Shown here: positions 5,059 through 6,231 of the stretch, piece after piece
Position numbering within the stretch: the first letter of the stretch is position 1
How the letters are laid out: each line of letters opens with the position of its first letter
Assembly: GCA_946002045.1 (NCBI GenBank)
Contig: CAMFYM010000079.1
Coordinates: 1 to 6,231, forward strand
Source of the DNA: an uncultured Clostridia bacterium
GTDB taxonomy: Bacteria > Bacillota > Clostridia > Oscillospirales > Acutalibacteraceae
Length of the DNA: 6,231 nt
Reading direction: 5' to 3'
The notes under the pieces: generated by a model
The model's database searches: none
Told to the model about the DNA's origin: nothing
Seen by the model: the letters and a program-made list of their open reading frames with translations, nothing else
Program-made: the position numbers and the translations under genes

Positions 5059-6086
5059 TTTATACCTCCTTTTGAGAGTAGAGTATCTACCGTATTAAAA
5101 ATATATTCAGCACAGGGAATGATTTTTTTATAATCAATTCGCATTGAGCCAATCAATCCTAATGTGGCACATTGATTGTTGCCATAGGTAAATGTCGAAA
5201 TAATTGTTGAAGTATTTTTCATTTCATATAACGGATTTTCGTCACCGATAAGCAACGACCGTTTAATATTAGTCTTTGCAAACTCCTTTGAAAATTCAAT
5301 GAGTTTTTCCTTATCTGCTAAAAATGAGAGAAGCTTGTAAACATCATTGCCCAGCTCCTCGTGAGATAGGATATTAGTTTCGCCCTCCAGCATAAGCTTG
5401 CTGTTTGAAGCCTCGTTACAAAGGGAGCATAAGGAGGTAAGCACAGGCAAAAGGTCAAACACACGCTCCTTCGCAATTAAAACAGCCTTTTGAATTAAAG
5501 CAATGCTCACATCTGTAAGGGCTGTGCCGATAAACAGTCTGTTCACTATCTCATAGAATAGGTATCTAAAGTCCTGATCAATAGGACAGTTAATGTTAAT
5601 CAGCGACGATTTGATTTTGTTGCCTGCTGTCAGCATAACAAGCATAGCCTTTGAGTTACCGGCAGGAATTAGGTCAACACCCTGAATACAATCAAGGGGG
5701 TCCTCAATAGCACAACAAAATCCTATACAATGAGTGTATTGAGCCAAAAGCCTCGATGCATCGTTGAGCAAACGCTCAGGGTCACCGGCATTTACCGATA
5801 ATGCCTCTGATATAATCCTTTTGTTATACGGTGACATCTCTCGGGCATCCATAAGATTGTCAACATAATACCTGTATGATGCCTTGCCCGGCACACGGCC
5901 TGCACTTGTGTGGCGCTGTTCAAGAAAGCCTAATTCGGAAAGGTATGCCATCTCGTTTCTGACTGTGGCACTTGATACAGAGTAGGGAAGAAGCTGACAC
6001 AATGTTTTAGAGCCCATAGGCTCGCCTGTTTTTAAATAATGCTCAATAATCAAATTGAGTATTGCCAAACGGCGTTCACTAATCAT
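5055..6086 (-). CDS. hrcA: Heat-inducible transcription repressor HrcA
   Basis: Represses class I heat-shock genes by binding CIRCE; in well-studied Firmicutes its folding depends on GroEL, which links repression to chaperone load. An N-terminal winged helix (about 1-75) carries the family's recognition segment: SSATVRNEMAYLSELG (38-53), then HTSAGRVPG (59-67) and YRYYVDNLM (71-79). A GAF-like central domain and the C-terminal motif LIGSMRIDYKK (311-321) follow; many homologues have GPxRMDY there, so Ser-Met replaces Pro-x. I start at ATG 6086 (343 residues) because GGGGTG (6093-6098) lies 6 nt upstream and homologues begin near 'MLSERQ..IL', matching MISERRLAIL. A GTG at 6095 would add three residues but has poor spacing to any site. 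First gene of the operon, it overlaps grpE by 4 bp and sits 31 bp downstream of CIRCE, so it is autoregulated. Confidence 0.97.
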   Translation of the reverse strand: MISERRLAILNLIIEHYLKTGEPMGSKTLCQLLPYSVSSATVRNEMAYLSELGFLEQRHTSAGRVPGKASYRYYVDNLMDAREMSPYNKRIISEALSVNAGDPERLLNDASRLLAQYTHCIGFCCAIEDPLDCIQGVDLIPAGNSKAMLVMLTAGNKIKSSLININCPIDQDFRYLFYEIVNRLFIGTALTDVSIALIQKAVLIAKERVFDLLPVLTSLCSLCNEASNSKLMLEGETNILSHEELGNDVYKLLSFLADKEKLIEFSKEFAKTNIKRSLLIGDENPLYEMKNTSTIISTFTYGNNQCATLGLIGSMRIDYKKIIPCAEYIFNTVDTLLSKGGIK

Positions 6087-6117
6087 CCTCTCCACCCCTC
6101 TTTTATAACTATTGCTG

Positions 6118-6144
6118 TTAGCACTCTATACTGTCGAGTGCTAA
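6118..6144 (-). promoter_or_regulatory. CIRCE operator
   Basis: TTAGCACTC (6118-6126), nine bases, then GAGTGCTAA (6136-6144) match the CIRCE consensus with no mismatch in either arm. HrcA bound here blocks the promoter just upstream. It also lies in the transcribed 5' leader, where the inverted repeat could affect message stability. It is the only CIRCE in the window; none precedes dnaK or dnaJ. Confidence 0.98.
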
Positions 6145-6154
6145 CCTTGTTATA

Positions 6155-6183
6155 ATAGTATATCCATTTTATCAATTTGTCAA
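6155..6183 (-). promoter_or_regulatory. Heat-shock operon promoter (sigma-A type)
   Basis: On the - strand, a perfect TTGACA (6183-6178) precedes two overlapping -10 candidates: TATACT (6162-6157, five of six, 15-bp spacer) or TACTAT (6160-6155, four of six, 17-bp spacer). The start would fall near 6148, just ahead of CIRCE, the usual HrcA arrangement. The upstream bases 6184-6231 are A/T tracts that could serve as an UP element; I see no gene in them. Confidence 0.8.
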
Positions 6184-6231
6184 TACTTTTTTAGCGAAAA
6201 AGTAAAAAATTCATTTTTTGGTAATAAAAAA

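Overview
This is a contig-end fragment of a low-GC Firmicutes genome, most probably a gut Clostridia of the Ruminococcaceae/Oscillospiraceae type. Three things point there: the four-gene order hrcA-grpE-dnaK-dnaJ behind a perfect CIRCE operator, a DnaK of the Gram-positive kind (it lacks the insertion that proteobacterial DnaK carries near residue 80), and AT-rich intergenic DNA with strong AAGGAGG-type ribosome binding sites. The family-level placement is an inference. Bases 1-43 are not genomic: they are an unclipped Illumina Nextera i5 index and Tn5 mosaic-end adapter.

Left arm, + strand (44-1018): a plausible sigma-A promoter precedes a 207-residue unnamed protein whose middle resembles the nucleotide-binding half of MreB but has lost the phosphate-binding signatures. 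A strong terminator-like hairpin follows. Its 3' arm is also the Shine-Dalgarno sequence of a 58-residue small protein that starts at TTG and ends in PVQDADDL.

Middle (1017-1440): about 420 bp between convergent genes, with no conserved gene I recognise. It is bounded by a perfect 15-bp inverted repeat and packed with hairpins. It also holds a promoter-like pair, a terminator-like stem-loop and a 54-codon ORF with a good ribosome binding site. It looks like a small MITE-like or otherwise repetitive element, and is the least explained part of the window.

Right arm, - strand (6231 down to 1441): the class I heat-shock operon. A TTGACA promoter and CIRCE operator drive hrcA (repressor), grpE (nucleotide exchange factor), dnaK (Hsp70) and dnaJ (Hsp40). 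hrcA and grpE overlap by 4 bp, with the grpE ribosome binding site inside the last hrcA codons. dnaK follows grpE after 20 bp. dnaJ is separated from dnaK by 103 bp holding a long stem-loop that probably reduces dnaJ expression. HrcA represses its own operon at CIRCE, while DnaK, DnaJ and GrpE form one folding machine. This arm is entirely conventional; novelty, if any, lies in positions 174-1440.
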